A DNA stretch of 64,000 nt from an uncultured Phascolarctobacterium sp. (GTDB taxonomy: Bacteria > Bacillota > Negativicutes > Acidaminococcales > Acidaminococcaceae). Numbering within the stretch: the first letter of the stretch is position 1; each line of letters opens with the position of its first letter. Below the pieces are notes generated by a model. That model was not told the DNA's origin. It saw only the letters and a list, made by a program, of their open reading frames with translations, and searched no databases. The stretch covers positions 1 through 64,000 of the forward strand of contig CANREP010000005.1 in NCBI GenBank assembly GCA_947629685.1, read 5' to 3'. Shown piece after piece: positions 25,612 to 34,016 of this stretch. Both the position numbers and the translations under genes were made by a program.

Positions 25612-26832
25612 ATGTCCGTATTAGATGTTTTGCAGGAACGCGGCTTTATTAAGCAGATGTCCCATGAAAACGAAATTAAAGAACTGCTGGAAAACGAGAA
25701 AATAACCTTTTATATAGGCTTTGACCCCACAGCTGACAGCCTGCACGTAGGCCATTTCATCGCCCTGATGATGATGAGTCACATGCAGAAAGCAGGCCAT
25801 CGTCCCATCTGCCTTTTAGGCGGCGGTACCGGTATGGTCGGCGACCCCAGCGGCAAGGATGAAATGCGCAAGATGCTGACGCCTGAATTTATCAATCATA
25901 ATATTGCCTGCTTCAAGAAACAAATGAGCCGTTTTATCGATTTTTCTGACGGCAAGGCAATCCTGGCTAATAACGCCGATTGGCTGCTGGATTTGAACTA
26001 TATCCAGCTGCTGCGCGAAGTAGGCGTGCATTTTTCCGTTAACCGTATGCTGACGGCCGAATGTTTCAAAAAACGTCTGGAACGCGGACTGTCTTTCTTT
26101 GAATTTAACTATATGATTATGCAGAGCTACGATTTCTGGCGTCTGAATAAAGAATACGGCTGCATTATGGAGCTGGGCGGCGACGACCAGTGGTCAAATA
26201 TGCTGGCCGGCGTAGAACTGATCCGCCGCAAAGAACAAAAGCCTGCCTTCTGCATGACCTGTAAACTGCTGACCACCAGCGATGGGCGTAAAATGGGTAA
26301 AACGGAAAAAGGCGCTCTGTGGCTTGACCCTGAAAAAACATCTCCTTACGATTTTTACCAGTACTGGCGCAATGTTGACGATAACGACGTAGAAAACTGC
26401 CTCAGCCTGCTGACCTTCCTGCCTATGGACGAAGTGCGCCGCTTATCCGCTCTCAAAGACGCGGAAATCAACATTGCCAAAAAAGTTCTGGCTTTTGAAG
26501 TCACCAAGCTCGTACACGGCGAAGAAGAGGCAACTAAAGCGCAACAAGCTGCTGAAGCCCTGTTTGGCGGCGGCAGTAATCTGGAAAACGTGCCCACTGT
26601 CGAAATTACTCCCGCTGAAATGACCGGCAAGGTCATCGACGTGCTGACTGCCGGCAAAATTTTCTCCAGCAAACGCGAAGCGCGCCAGATGATTGCCCAG
26701 GGCGGACTGTATATTAAAGATAATGTACTTACCGACGTAGATGCCTGCTTTGCAGAGGATATGTTTGACGAAGACAAAAGTCTCCTTATTCGCAAAGGTA
26801 AGAAAAAATATTTCCGTCTGATTGTAAAATAA
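25612..26832 (+). CDS. tyrS: Tyrosyl-tRNA synthetase
   Basis: TyrS charges tRNA-Tyr. This is a class I enzyme: the HIGH-type motif HVGHF is near residue 45 after [12 protein letters not shown], tyrosine-pocket sequence [11 protein letters not shown] is near 165, GGDDQWSN near 192, and the KMSKS-type loop reads KMGKT near 227. An S4 RNA-binding domain closes the protein ([19 protein letters not shown]). The 406-aa length and KMGKT loop fit the TyrZ-like bacterial branch. AGGAGG is 8 bases before the ATG. Confidence 0.97.
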   Translation: MSVLDVLQERGFIKQMSHENEIKELLENEKITFYIGFDPTADSLHVGHFIALMMMSHMQKAGHRPICLLGGGTGMVGDPSGKDEMRKMLTPEFINHNIACFKKQMSRFIDFSDGKAILANNADWLLDLNYIQLLREVGVHFSVNRMLTAECFKKRLERGLSFFEFNYMIMQSYDFWRLNKEYGCIMELGGDDQWSNMLAGVELIRRKEQKPAFCMTCKLLTTSDGRKMGKTEKGALWLDPEKTSPYDFYQYWRNVDDNDVENCLSLLTFLPMDEVRRLSALKDAEINIAKKVLAFEVTKLVHGEEEATKAQQAAEALFGGGSNLENVPTVEITPAEMTGKVIDVLTAGKIFSSKREARQMIAQGGLYIKDNVLTDVDACFAEDMFDEDKSLLIRKGKKKYFRLIVK

Positions 26833-26839
26833 CCATAAA

Positions 26840-26866
26840 AAACCTCCGTCGCGCTGACGGAGGTTT
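26840..26866 (+). terminator. Terminator of tyrS
   Basis: An 11-bp stem (AAACCTCCGTC with GACGGAGGTTT, loop of 5) begins 7 bases after the tyrS stop. The T-rich tail is short. Confidence 0.8.
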
Positions 26867-26974
26867 GCTTATTTCTGCATAAATATTATAATTTTCAGTC
26901 TTATTTTGTATATATCAAGATTTTTCCTGATATTCATCGTTTTACATTGAATAAATATTGTCTACAATAAAATG

Positions 26975-27003
26975 TTGCAAAACTACTATAAATTTATTAT
27001 AAT
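26975..27003 (+). promoter_or_regulatory. Probable brnQ promoter
   Basis: TTGCAA (26975-26980) and TATAAT (26998-27003) are 17 bp apart, which puts the transcript start near 27010. A weaker upstream pair (TTTACA 26941-26946, TACAAT 26963-26968) is also present. Confidence 0.72.
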
Positions 27004-27020
27004 ATTTCGCAGTGAGAATC

Positions 27021-27058
27021 CTTCTCCAATATATGCTTGGAGAAGTTTTTTTATTTTT
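27021..27058 (+). terminator. Terminator-like hairpin in the brnQ leader
   Basis: The 9-bp stem CTTCTCCAA/TTGGAGAAG (loop of 7) is followed by TTTTTTTATTTTT. It lies about 10 bases past the predicted start and 40 bases before brnQ. It looks like a factor-independent terminator in a leader, so brnQ may be attenuated. The 5' arm can also pair with GGAGAA of the brnQ ribosome site at about 27087-27092. Confidence 0.72.
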
Positions 27059-27097
27059 AGCACTAATACTACCAACACTTATCTCAGGAGAATATCA

Positions 27098-28416
27098 ATG
27101 GAGCAAAAAATCAGTCTGTCTTTAATATTACCTATCGGTTTAATGCTGTTTTCGTTCTTTTTCGGCGCCGGCAACTTCATCTTCCCGCCGGTACTGGGCC
27201 AGCTGGCCGGCGATAACCTGCTGGCGGCAACCATCGGTTTCTGCATCAGCGGCGTGGGGCTTCCTCTGCTGGGCATCATCGCTATGGCTATCAACCGCAG
27301 CGATAATCCCGATAACCTGGCCTCGCCGGTACACCCTAATTTTGCTAAAGCGCTGGTAGTAATCTGCGCTCTTACCATCGGGCCTTTCTTTGCTATCCCC
27401 CGCACGGCGGCTGTTTCCTTTGATACAGGCATTCTTGCCTTCGTACCCGCCGGTTATCACGACTTCGGCATGGTTGCCTACAGCCTGTTCTTTTTCCTGT
27501 TGACTTATTATCTTTCGGTTAATCCTTCTAAAATTATCGACAATATCGGCAAGATTATGACACCTATGCTGCTTGTCTGCCTCGCCATCCTAATCGCTTT
27601 CGTCCTTATCGATCCTCTTGGTCCTGCTCAGGCCGCTCAGGGCGATTATGCTGCCGTTCCCTTTTTTAAAGGCTTCCAGGAAGGCTATAATACCATGGAT
27701 TTATTAGCAGCCATGCTTTTTGGTGCTGCAACTGTCAATGCCATCGAATCCAAGGGCATCTTAGATCACAAACTGCTGACTAAGCTCTGTATCTATGCTG
27801 GTATCATTGCCGCTACATTCCTGACCCTGATTTATTCCTCTCTGGCCTATACCGGCGCAACCAGCGTGCAGGCTTTCGGTATCATCTCCAACGGCGGCCA
27901 GCTGCTTAATCAGATTGCAGTGCACTATATGGGTAATTTTGGCAAGATCACCTGGCGCTCATTATCTTCTTTGCCTGCATTACCACCAGCATCGGTCTGA
28001 CCTCTTCTATCTCCGGCTACTTCAACGTCCTGTTCAAGGAAAGAGTACAATATCAGCGTTACGTCCTGGCGATTTCTATTTTCAGTTTTGCTATCTCCAA
28101 CGTCGGCTTAAACAATATCATCAAATTCTCCATTCCTGTACTTTGTATGTTGTACCCCATAGTCATCGTACTGGTCTTGCTGAATGTTTGCAGCGGACTT
28201 TTCAAAAGAGATCCTTATATTTTCCGTCCCTGTATCTTTATGACTGCCCTTTTTGCTGTTTTCGACGGTCTTAAAGCGGCAGGCATCAATACCGGCTTTA
28301 TCAATTCTGCTCTGGAAGCTTATATGCCCCTATATAGTATCGGCTTTGGCTGGATTGTTCCCTGTATAGCAGGTATCGTGCTCGGCTTTATCTGGAAGGC
28401 CTGCGCCGCAAAATAA
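27098..28416 (+). pseudogene. brnQ: Branched-chain amino acid Na+ symporter, broken by a frameshift
   Basis: BrnQ/LivII carriers import Leu, Ile and Val with sodium. The first frame gives 301 aa of good BrnQ (FSFFFGAGNFIFPPVLGQ near residue 20, GPFFAIPRTAAVSFDTG near 90) and then turns to nonsense at LPALPPASV. From 27952 the next frame continues in register with LALIIFFACITTSIGLTSSI and runs to 28416 with the rest of the membrane segments. One missing C in ATCACC-TGG (about 27950-27952) explains it. Joined, the protein would be about 440 aa, the family length. It may be a recent mutation, phase variation or a sequencing error. The ATG at 27098 has AGGAG 8 bases upstream. Confidence 0.88.
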
Positions 28417-28428
28417 TAAGGTTTTCCT

Positions 28429-28459
28429 GACCTGCAGTTTGCAGCTGCAGGTCTTTTTT
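28429..28459 (+). terminator. Terminator of brnQ
   Basis: A 9-bp stem GACCTGCAG/CTGCAGGTC with a 7-base loop and a run of six T follows the stop by 12 bases. Confidence 0.88.
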
Positions 28460-28534
28460 ATTTTCTTTCTGCGGCAGGTATAGTATACTTAAAGCAGAAT
28501 ATATAATTAGTATCATCTTTTGGAGGAAAATACA

Positions 28535-29389
28535 ATGACAGAACAAGAAAAACAATGCAGCAATACTTCCTGCGGCCGCAGCAGCTGCGAAGGCTGTGAA
28601 CATGCAGGCGAACATCAGCCTGATTTCTCCGCTGCTCTCAATCCTATGAGCAGCGTCAAAAAAGTCATCGGTATCGTCAGCGGTAAAGGCGGAGTAGGTA
28701 AATCTCTGGTTACTTCGCTGTTGGCTGCTGCCATGCGTAAAAGCGGCCATCGCACCGCGATTTTGGACGCAGATATCACCGGCCCGTCCATTCCCAAGGC
28801 TTTCGGCCTTTCCGGCAGGGCTACCGGCAGTGAAATCGGCCTTATGCCGCTGACTACGGCTTCCGGCATCGAAGTAATTTCTGCCAATATGTTCCTGCAG
28901 GATGAATCCGACCCTGTCATCTGGCGCGGCCCGATGATTGCCAATATGGTAAAACAGTTCTGGACTGACGTTGTCTGGACCGACATAGACTTTATGTTCG
29001 TCGACATGCCGCCGGGAACCGGCGACGTGCCGCTGACTGTTTTCCAGTCGCTGCCGGTAGATGGCATCATCGTAGTAACGTCCCCGCAGGAACTTGTCTC
29101 TATGATTGTCGCTAAAGCAGTAAAAATGGCTAAGATGATGAATATCCCTATTCTGGGACTAATCGAAAATTATTCTTATTTTCATTGCCCTGATAACGAC
29201 AAAGATTACAAAATCTTCGGTGAAAGCCATCTGGAACAGACTGCCGCTGCCTACGGTCTGAAAGTATTGGCAAAACTGCCCGTCGACCCGGCGATTGCCG
29301 CCGCCTGCGATACAGGCAAAGCAGAAGAGCTGGAGCTTGCAGCCATTACTGACTGCTGCAGTTATCTGGAAACAGCCTGGAAAAAATAA
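28535..29389 (+). CDS. mrp: Mrp/NBP35-family iron-sulfur cluster carrier ATPase
   Basis: This is a P-loop ATPase of the ApbC/Mrp group that holds and delivers Fe-S clusters. The deviant Walker A GIVSGKGGVGKSLV lies near residue 50, ILDADITGPSIPK near 77 and FVDMPPGTGD near 157. An N-terminal cysteine cluster (CSNTSCGRSSCEGCEH, residues 8-23) resembles the cluster-binding ends of NBP35-like proteins. The usual C-terminal CxxC of Mrp is less clear (FHCPDNDK near 215 has one Cys). The ATG at 28535 has GGAGG 8 bases upstream. It stands alone between terminators. Confidence 0.92.
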   Translation: MTEQEKQCSNTSCGRSSCEGCEHAGEHQPDFSAALNPMSSVKKVIGIVSGKGGVGKSLVTSLLAAAMRKSGHRTAILDADITGPSIPKAFGLSGRATGSEIGLMPLTTASGIEVISANMFLQDESDPVIWRGPMIANMVKQFWTDVVWTDIDFMFVDMPPGTGDVPLTVFQSLPVDGIIVVTSPQELVSMIVAKAVKMAKMMNIPILGLIENYSYFHCPDNDKDYKIFGESHLEQTAAAYGLKVLAKLPVDPAIAAACDTGKAEELELAAITDCCSYLETAWKK

Positions 29390-29397
29390 AAAAGACA

Positions 29398-29433
29398 AAA
29401 AGCGCTTATGGAAACTCTTCCATAAGCGCTTTT
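29398..29433. terminator. Bidirectional terminator
   Basis: A 15-bp stem (AAAGCGCTTATGGA with its complement, loop AACTCT) lies between mrp and the convergent histidine kinase gene. Confidence 0.9.
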
Positions 29434-29437
29434 CTTT

Positions 29438-31105
29438 TTAAAGCAAAGTCTTCGGCAGTTTTATTACAAATTCTGTTCCCCGTCCCGGAGTGCTGAAAAC
29501 ACGGATACTACCTTTGTGAAAAATAATGCCATGTTTGACGATAGACAGACCGAGCCCGGTTCCCTCAACCGCCTTATGACGGCTTTTATCAATACGGTAA
29601 AACCGCTCAAAAATCCTGTCCTTTTCCTCCGGGGCGATACCGATACCAGTATCTGCTACAGAAATAACCCATTTATTTTCTTTTTCCGTTACCCGCATGA
29701 TGACACTGCCGCCGGGACGGTTATACTTGACGGCGTTGTCCAGTAAATTGGTAAATACTTCTTCCAGCATCGACGGAATACCCTGCATCGGATATTCCGC
29801 CGCGCTGCATTCCAAACTGACGCTGACTCCATTTTTTTCCGCTTTGTCTGCCATCCTCTGCACGGACTGTTCCAACACTTTACGCAAGTTGAAACTTTCC
29901 AGCATATCCTGCTGCTGCTCTTCCAGTTTGGATAATTTGATGATGTCATCAATCAGCTGCAGCAGGTTCTTTGCTTCATCATAAATCTTACGCAGGAACC
30001 TGGGGCGGTCGTCTTCCTTAACCAGTCCGTTGAGCATGATTTCCGAATAACCCAGCACGGACTGCAAAGGTGTTTTCAGCTCATGGGAAACATTAGCGGA
30101 AAATTCTCGCCGCAATTTTTCAGAAGCAGTCTTTTCCGTCACATCCATGATGAGCAGGACCATGCCTTTATCGCCAATCTTACTGCCGTTGAGCTGGTAA
30201 TAGCTGCTGCCCCGGGACAATAGTAAGCTGCCCTTGCCGCCTGCGTCAATCTTGGCAAACAGCTTTTCTATCTCTTTCCCCAGACTCAGCGTCAGCAAAT
30301 TTTTACCGATCAGCTCCTGTTTTTCGCTGCCAAAGAATCTTACCGCACTTTTATTGATGGATACGATTTCGCCGCTGTTATCTAAAAACAGCAGCCCTTC
30401 GTCCATATTATTAGTAACGGCCTTCAGTTCCTGTTTTTTATTCTTGTAGCGGCGCATTTCTTTTTCCAGCTTCTGCTGCTGGGTAACTATGCGCTCCAGC
30501 AGCGGCTGCAGTTCAGGATACGTAACCGGCGGCCCCGTGAGCGGCCTGTCCAAGTCAATCTTTTCTAAAGGTTTTACTACCTTGGCCGTAATGGAGCGGG
30601 CTGCAAAAAATGCCCCGGCAATTAAAATCAGCAGTATACCTAATACATAGTGACTTACATTGGCAAAGCGCATTAAAACCGTATCATTGACACGGGCAAA
30701 ACGCAGGATATCGCCATCAGGCATCTGTACAGCATAATAGATAACTTCCTTGCCCAAAGTATCCGACATTCTGACAGCATATCCTTCCTTGTTTTGCAGT
30801 GCCTGCCGCACTTCCGCACGCTGCAGATGGTTTTCCATAGTTTCCGCATCGACATAATTGTCAAAAATTACGTCCCCGTCAGGCGATAAAACAGTCACCC
30901 TGTCAAGGATGCTGCTCTGCTTAAGTTTATCAAAATCCAGCTGTCCGTCATGATACAGAGCCGTCATGATCTGCGCCTGATTCTTCATACTGTTGACATT
31001 CTCCTGGGAAACCTGTCTGTAAGTTACCCAGAGAAAAAGCGAAGCCGCCAGCAGCAGCGCCGTAAAAGTCAGAAAAAATAAACTGTAGAAAATTTTCTTT
31101 CTCAT
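29438..31105 (-). CDS. PhoR-like membrane sensor histidine kinase
   Basis: 555 aa. There are two membrane segments (residues 7-29 and about 152-172) around a ~120-residue extracytoplasmic sensor, then a linker, a PAS domain (about 225-330, GLLFLDNSGEIVSINKSAVRFFG), the dimerisation domain with the phospho-accepting His in VSHELKTPLQSVLGYSEI (near 342), and an ATPase domain with the N box NLLDNAVKY, G1 VADTGIGIAP and G2 GTGLGLSIVKHG. The order matches PhoR/WalK-type kinases. It overlaps its response regulator gene by 4 bp. The phosphate role is not shown, because no pst or phoU genes are in view. Confidence 0.92.
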   Translation of the reverse strand: MRKKIFYSLFFLTFTALLLAASLFLWVTYRQVSQENVNSMKNQAQIMTALYHDGQLDFDKLKQSSILDRVTVLSPDGDVIFDNYVDAETMENHLQRAEVRQALQNKEGYAVRMSDTLGKEVIYYAVQMPDGDILRFARVNDTVLMRFANVSHYVLGILLILIAGAFFAARSITAKVVKPLEKIDLDRPLTGPPVTYPELQPLLERIVTQQQKLEKEMRRYKNKKQELKAVTNNMDEGLLFLDNSGEIVSINKSAVRFFGSEKQELIGKNLLTLSLGKEIEKLFAKIDAGGKGSLLLSRGSSYYQLNGSKIGDKGMVLLIMDVTEKTASEKLRREFSANVSHELKTPLQSVLGYSEIMLNGLVKEDDRPRFLRKIYDEAKNLLQLIDDIIKLSKLEEQQQDMLESFNLRKVLEQSVQRMADKAEKNGVSVSLECSAAEYPMQGIPSMLEEVFTNLLDNAVKYNRPGGSVIMRVTEKENKWVISVADTGIGIAPEEKDRIFERFYRIDKSRHKAVEGTGLGLSIVKHGIIFHKGSIRVFSTPGRGTEFVIKLPKTLL

Positions 31106-31779
31106 TTTTTATTTACCATTCTGTAGCCTACGCCGCGTATCGTTTCAATCATCTCGCCGGCGCCGCCAAGTTTCTGCCGCAGCGTCCTTATATGGACGTC
31201 CACAGTACGTGTCTCACCGCTGAATTCATAGCCCCAGATATCGTTGAGCAGTTTATCGCGGGAAAATACTATCCCCGGATTAGTCAGAAATTTTTTCAGC
31301 AGCTCATATTCTTTTAAGGTCAAGATGATGTTTTCACCGCCAACCGTTACAGTATGTTCCGACAGATTTACCGTCAGATTATCCACCGTTATCATCTCGC
31401 CGGTATGCTTTTCCTGTCCGCAGCGGCGCAATACCGCCTTAATCCGCGATACCATTTCCAACATCCCGAAAGGTTTGGCAATATAATCGTCGGCGCCGCT
31501 GTCTAAACCTTTTACTTTATCGAATTCTGAGCCCTTGGCTGTCGCCATAATGACGGGTATGGACGCATAACGCCGGTCGCTGCGCAGCTTCCTCAGCAGA
31601 CTAAGTCCGTCCTCATCCGGCAGCATGATATCCAAAAGGATGAGTTCTGGAATATCCCGTTCCAGTTCTGCAAAAAGTTCTTTACCGCTGCCGCAGCCTT
31701 TAGCCTCAAAACCAACCGACTGCAAAGTATAAACTTCCAGTTCACAAATGTTTTGTTCGTCTTCGACACAGATTATCAT
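31102..31779 (-). CDS. OmpR/PhoB-family response regulator
   Basis: The receiver domain (acidic pair in ICVEDEQN, phospho-Asp in LILLDIMLPDEDGLSL near residue 50, Lys in YIAKPFG near 98) is followed by a winged-helix DNA-binding domain (LTLKEYELLKKFL, DVHIRTLRQKLG, TIRGVGYRM). The ATG at 31779 puts the protein start at MIICVEDEQ as in relatives; an ATG at 31794 is also possible and has its own weak ribosome site. It is the partner of the adjacent kinase by 4-bp overlap. It lies downstream of the rubredoxin terminator. Confidence 0.93.
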   Translation of the reverse strand: MIICVEDEQNICELEVYTLQSVGFEAKGCGSGKELFAELERDIPELILLDIMLPDEDGLSLLRKLRSDRRYASIPVIMATAKGSEFDKVKGLDSGADDYIAKPFGMLEMVSRIKAVLRRCGQEKHTGEMITVDNLTVNLSEHTVTVGGENIILTLKEYELLKKFLTNPGIVFSRDKLLNDIWGYEFSGETRTVDVHIRTLRQKLGGAGEMIETIRGVGYRMVNKK

Positions 31780-31890
31780 TTCAGCTAACCTCATTTTCCT
31801 GCATATTAACTTATCTAATTTAACATCAATACGTAAAAATCCTGTTCCGTTATGTTAAATCTGGGTAAAATCATCGTTGTAAAGGTATAA

Positions 31891-31918
31891 AAAAAGCTCT
31901 GCTGCCGCAGAGCTTTTT
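31891..31918 (-). terminator. Terminator of rubredoxin
   Basis: A 12-bp stem AAAAAGCTCTGC/GCAGAGCTTTTT with loop TGCC, 6 bases after the rubredoxin stop. The arm ends supply the U run. Confidence 0.9.
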
Positions 31919-31923
31919 CCTTA

Positions 31924-32085
31924 TTATGCTTCTTCACTGAAATCGTCTTTGCCTACGCCGCACAGGGGGCATACCCAGTCCGCAGGAACATCTTCCCAAG
32001 CGGTGCCTGCATCAACGCCGTTATCCGGGTCGCCAACCTCAGGATCGTAAACATAGCCGCAAATATTGCAAACCCATTTTTTCAT
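31924..32085 (-). CDS. Rubredoxin
   Basis: A 53-aa protein with two iron-binding cysteine knuckles, CNICGY (Cys6, Cys9) and CPLCGV (Cys39, Cys42), and the family core [14 protein letters not shown] and [10 protein letters not shown]. Rubredoxins carry single electrons, often to oxygen- or peroxide-detoxifying enzymes in anaerobes. AGGAG lies 9 bases before the ATG; a TATAAT at 32121-32126 is a likely -10. It is a stand-alone gene with its own terminator, and the partner enzyme is not in the window. Confidence 0.97.
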   Translation of the reverse strand: MKKWVCNICGYVYDPEVGDPDNGVDAGTAWEDVPADWVCPLCGVGKDDFSEEA

Positions 32086-32174
32086 AGTGACTGCACTCCT
32101 TTACATATTCTGTTGTCTTGATTATATCATAAATAATTATTTTCCGTTAGTGGCTATTGTGAAATTTACTTAAA

Positions 32175-34016
32175 TTATTTCAACAAAGCTTTTTTCTCCG
32201 GCAACTCCAGCCTAAAAAAATCATACAGCTTCTGTGCTGCCGCATAATTCATACCCTCGACAGCAGCTAACTCTTCCACGCTTGCCGCTTTCATCTCATC
32301 CAGCGTCTTGAAAGCCTTCCACAGCTCCTGTCTGCGTTTACTGCCAATGCCTTCCACATGATCCAGCACCGATACCAGATTACGTTTACCGCGCAGCTTG
32401 CGGTGATAAGTGATGGCAAAGCGGTGAGCCTCATCGCGGATGCGCTGGATAAGGTGCAGCGCAGCTGAATCTCTGTCGAGTAAGATACTTTCACTCTTAC
32501 CTTCCTGGAAGATTTCCTCTTCTCTTTTTGCTAAACCGATAACAGGCAAATCATGCAGACCCAGTCCGCGGATAACTTCCAGCGCCGAACTCAGCTGGCC
32601 TTTGCCGCCGTCGATGACCACCAGGCTTGGCAGGTTTTCATAATCCTTATAACGCCTGTAAACTACTTCCTGCATAGATTTAAAATCATCCGGCTTGCCT
32701 TCTGCCGAAACAATCTTATAGCGTCGGTAGTCTTTCTTGCTAATACTGCCGTTACGGAATACCACCATGGAAGCGACCGTCTCACTGCCCTGAGTATGAG
32801 AAATATCGAAACAATCCATCCGCTCCAGCGCATGAGGCAGTCCCAGCGCCTGCTGCAGTTCTTCTGCCGCCTGCACATCGTTTTTCAGCGACAACTGGCC
32901 TTTGCGCAGCCTTTCTTCTAACAGTTTAGCGGCATTATCATTAGCCAGCTGCAGCAAATCTTTTTTTACGCCGCGCTGCGGACGCACAAGTTCTGCCTTG
33001 CGCTGCGCCTTTTCAGCCAGCCACTGCTCGATAACAGCCTGTTCCTCAGCTTCCGGCAGCAGCGGCAGCGCAATTTCACGAGGAATATAAGAAGCCTCGT
33101 TATAATACTGCTTGACAAAAGCAGTAATAACCTCCTGCTGAGGCTCTCCTTCATCCGGCAGGAAAAAATTATCCCGTCCCAACAGCTTGCCCTTGCGTAC
33201 AAAAAAGATCTGGATGCAGATGCCCGTCATATCCTTAGCAAAACCGATAATATCCATATCGCTGTCCTGCCCGGTAACGGCTTTCTGCTGTTCGTTAAGA
33301 CGCATAACGGCCTGCAGCTGATCCCTCAGACGGGCAGCTTCTTCAAAAGCGTAATTATCCGCAGCTTCCTGCATCCGCTTTTTTAAATCGCGTTCCAGCT
33401 CCGCCGTCCTGCCGTCCAGCACCATACAGACGGATTTAATCATATTGCCGTATTCTTCGCGCGATACCAGCCCCGCACAAGGCGCCAGACAGCGTTTGAT
33501 ATGGTAATTAAGACAGGGCCGCTCCGCGTTCATCGTCCGACAGGTACGCAGCGGAAACATACTGCGCAGCAGCTTGACCGTCGCGTGCATAGCCCCTGCG
33601 TCTGCATAAGGCCCGTAATATTTTGCGCCGTCACGCAGCTTCCTGCGCGTTACATACAATCTGGGAAAATCTTCGTTCAGCGTTACCTTTAAATAAGGAT
33701 AGCTTTTATCATCTTTCAGCATGATATTATAACGCGGACGATATTTTTTTATCAGATTACATTCCAAAATCAGCGCTTCTACCTCGCTGCTGGTAACAAT
33801 CGTTTCAATATCGGCAATCTTCGCTACCATAGCCCGTACTTTAGGCGTATGGGAAGCCAAATTGCGGAAATAACTGCGCACACGGTTTTTGAGCACTACA
33901 GCCTTACCGACATAAATCACCTTGCCGTCCTTGTCATGCATCAGGTAGACGCCGGGTTTCTCCGGCAATACGGCTAACGCTTCACGGATATTTTCGCTGA
34001 ATTCTTCCGCAATCAT
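32175..34016 (-). CDS. uvrC: Excinuclease ABC subunit C
   Basis: UvrC makes both incisions in nucleotide excision repair. It has an N-terminal GIY-YIG nuclease ([19 protein letters not shown] near residue 18), the cysteine stretch [15 protein letters not shown] near 160, a UVR motif ([16 protein letters not shown] near 210), an RNase H-like nuclease ([20 protein letters not shown] near 390) and a C-terminal helix-hairpin-helix pair ([16 protein letters not shown]). The ATG at 34016 overlaps the uvrA stop as ATGA; the start three codons earlier is less likely. It is last in exoA-uvrB-uvrA-uvrC. Confidence 0.97.
   Translation of the reverse strand: MIAEEFSENIREALAVLPEKPGVYLMHDKDGKVIYVGKAVVLKNRVRSYFRNLASHTPKVRAMVAKIADIETIVTSSEVEALILECNLIKKYRPRYNIMLKDDKSYPYLKVTLNEDFPRLYVTRRKLRDGAKYYGPYADAGAMHATVKLLRSMFPLRTCRTMNAERPCLNYHIKRCLAPCAGLVSREEYGNMIKSVCMVLDGRTAELERDLKKRMQEAADNYAFEEAARLRDQLQAVMRLNEQQKAVTGQDSDMDIIGFAKDMTGICIQIFFVRKGKLLGRDNFFLPDEGEPQQEVITAFVKQYYNEASYIPREIALPLLPEAEEQAVIEQWLAEKAQRKAELVRPQRGVKKDLLQLANDNAAKLLEERLRKGQLSLKNDVQAAEELQQALGLPHALERMDCFDISHTQGSETVASMVVFRNGSISKKDYRRYKIVSAEGKPDDFKSMQEVVYRRYKDYENLPSLVVIDGGKGQLSSALEVIRGLGLHDLPVIGLAKREEEIFQEGKSESILLDRDSAALHLIQRIRDEAHRFAITYHRKLRGKRNLVSVLDHVEGIGSKRRQELWKAFKTLDEMKAASVEELAAVEGMNYAAAQKLYDFFRLELPEKKALLK

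Noticed and set aside
26972..27097. Extended N-terminus for brnQ, or an Ile-rich leader peptide (FIIIF)
   Set aside because: The frame runs into brnQ without a stop and crosses the predicted promoter and hairpin; BrnQ homology and the ribosome site start at 27098.
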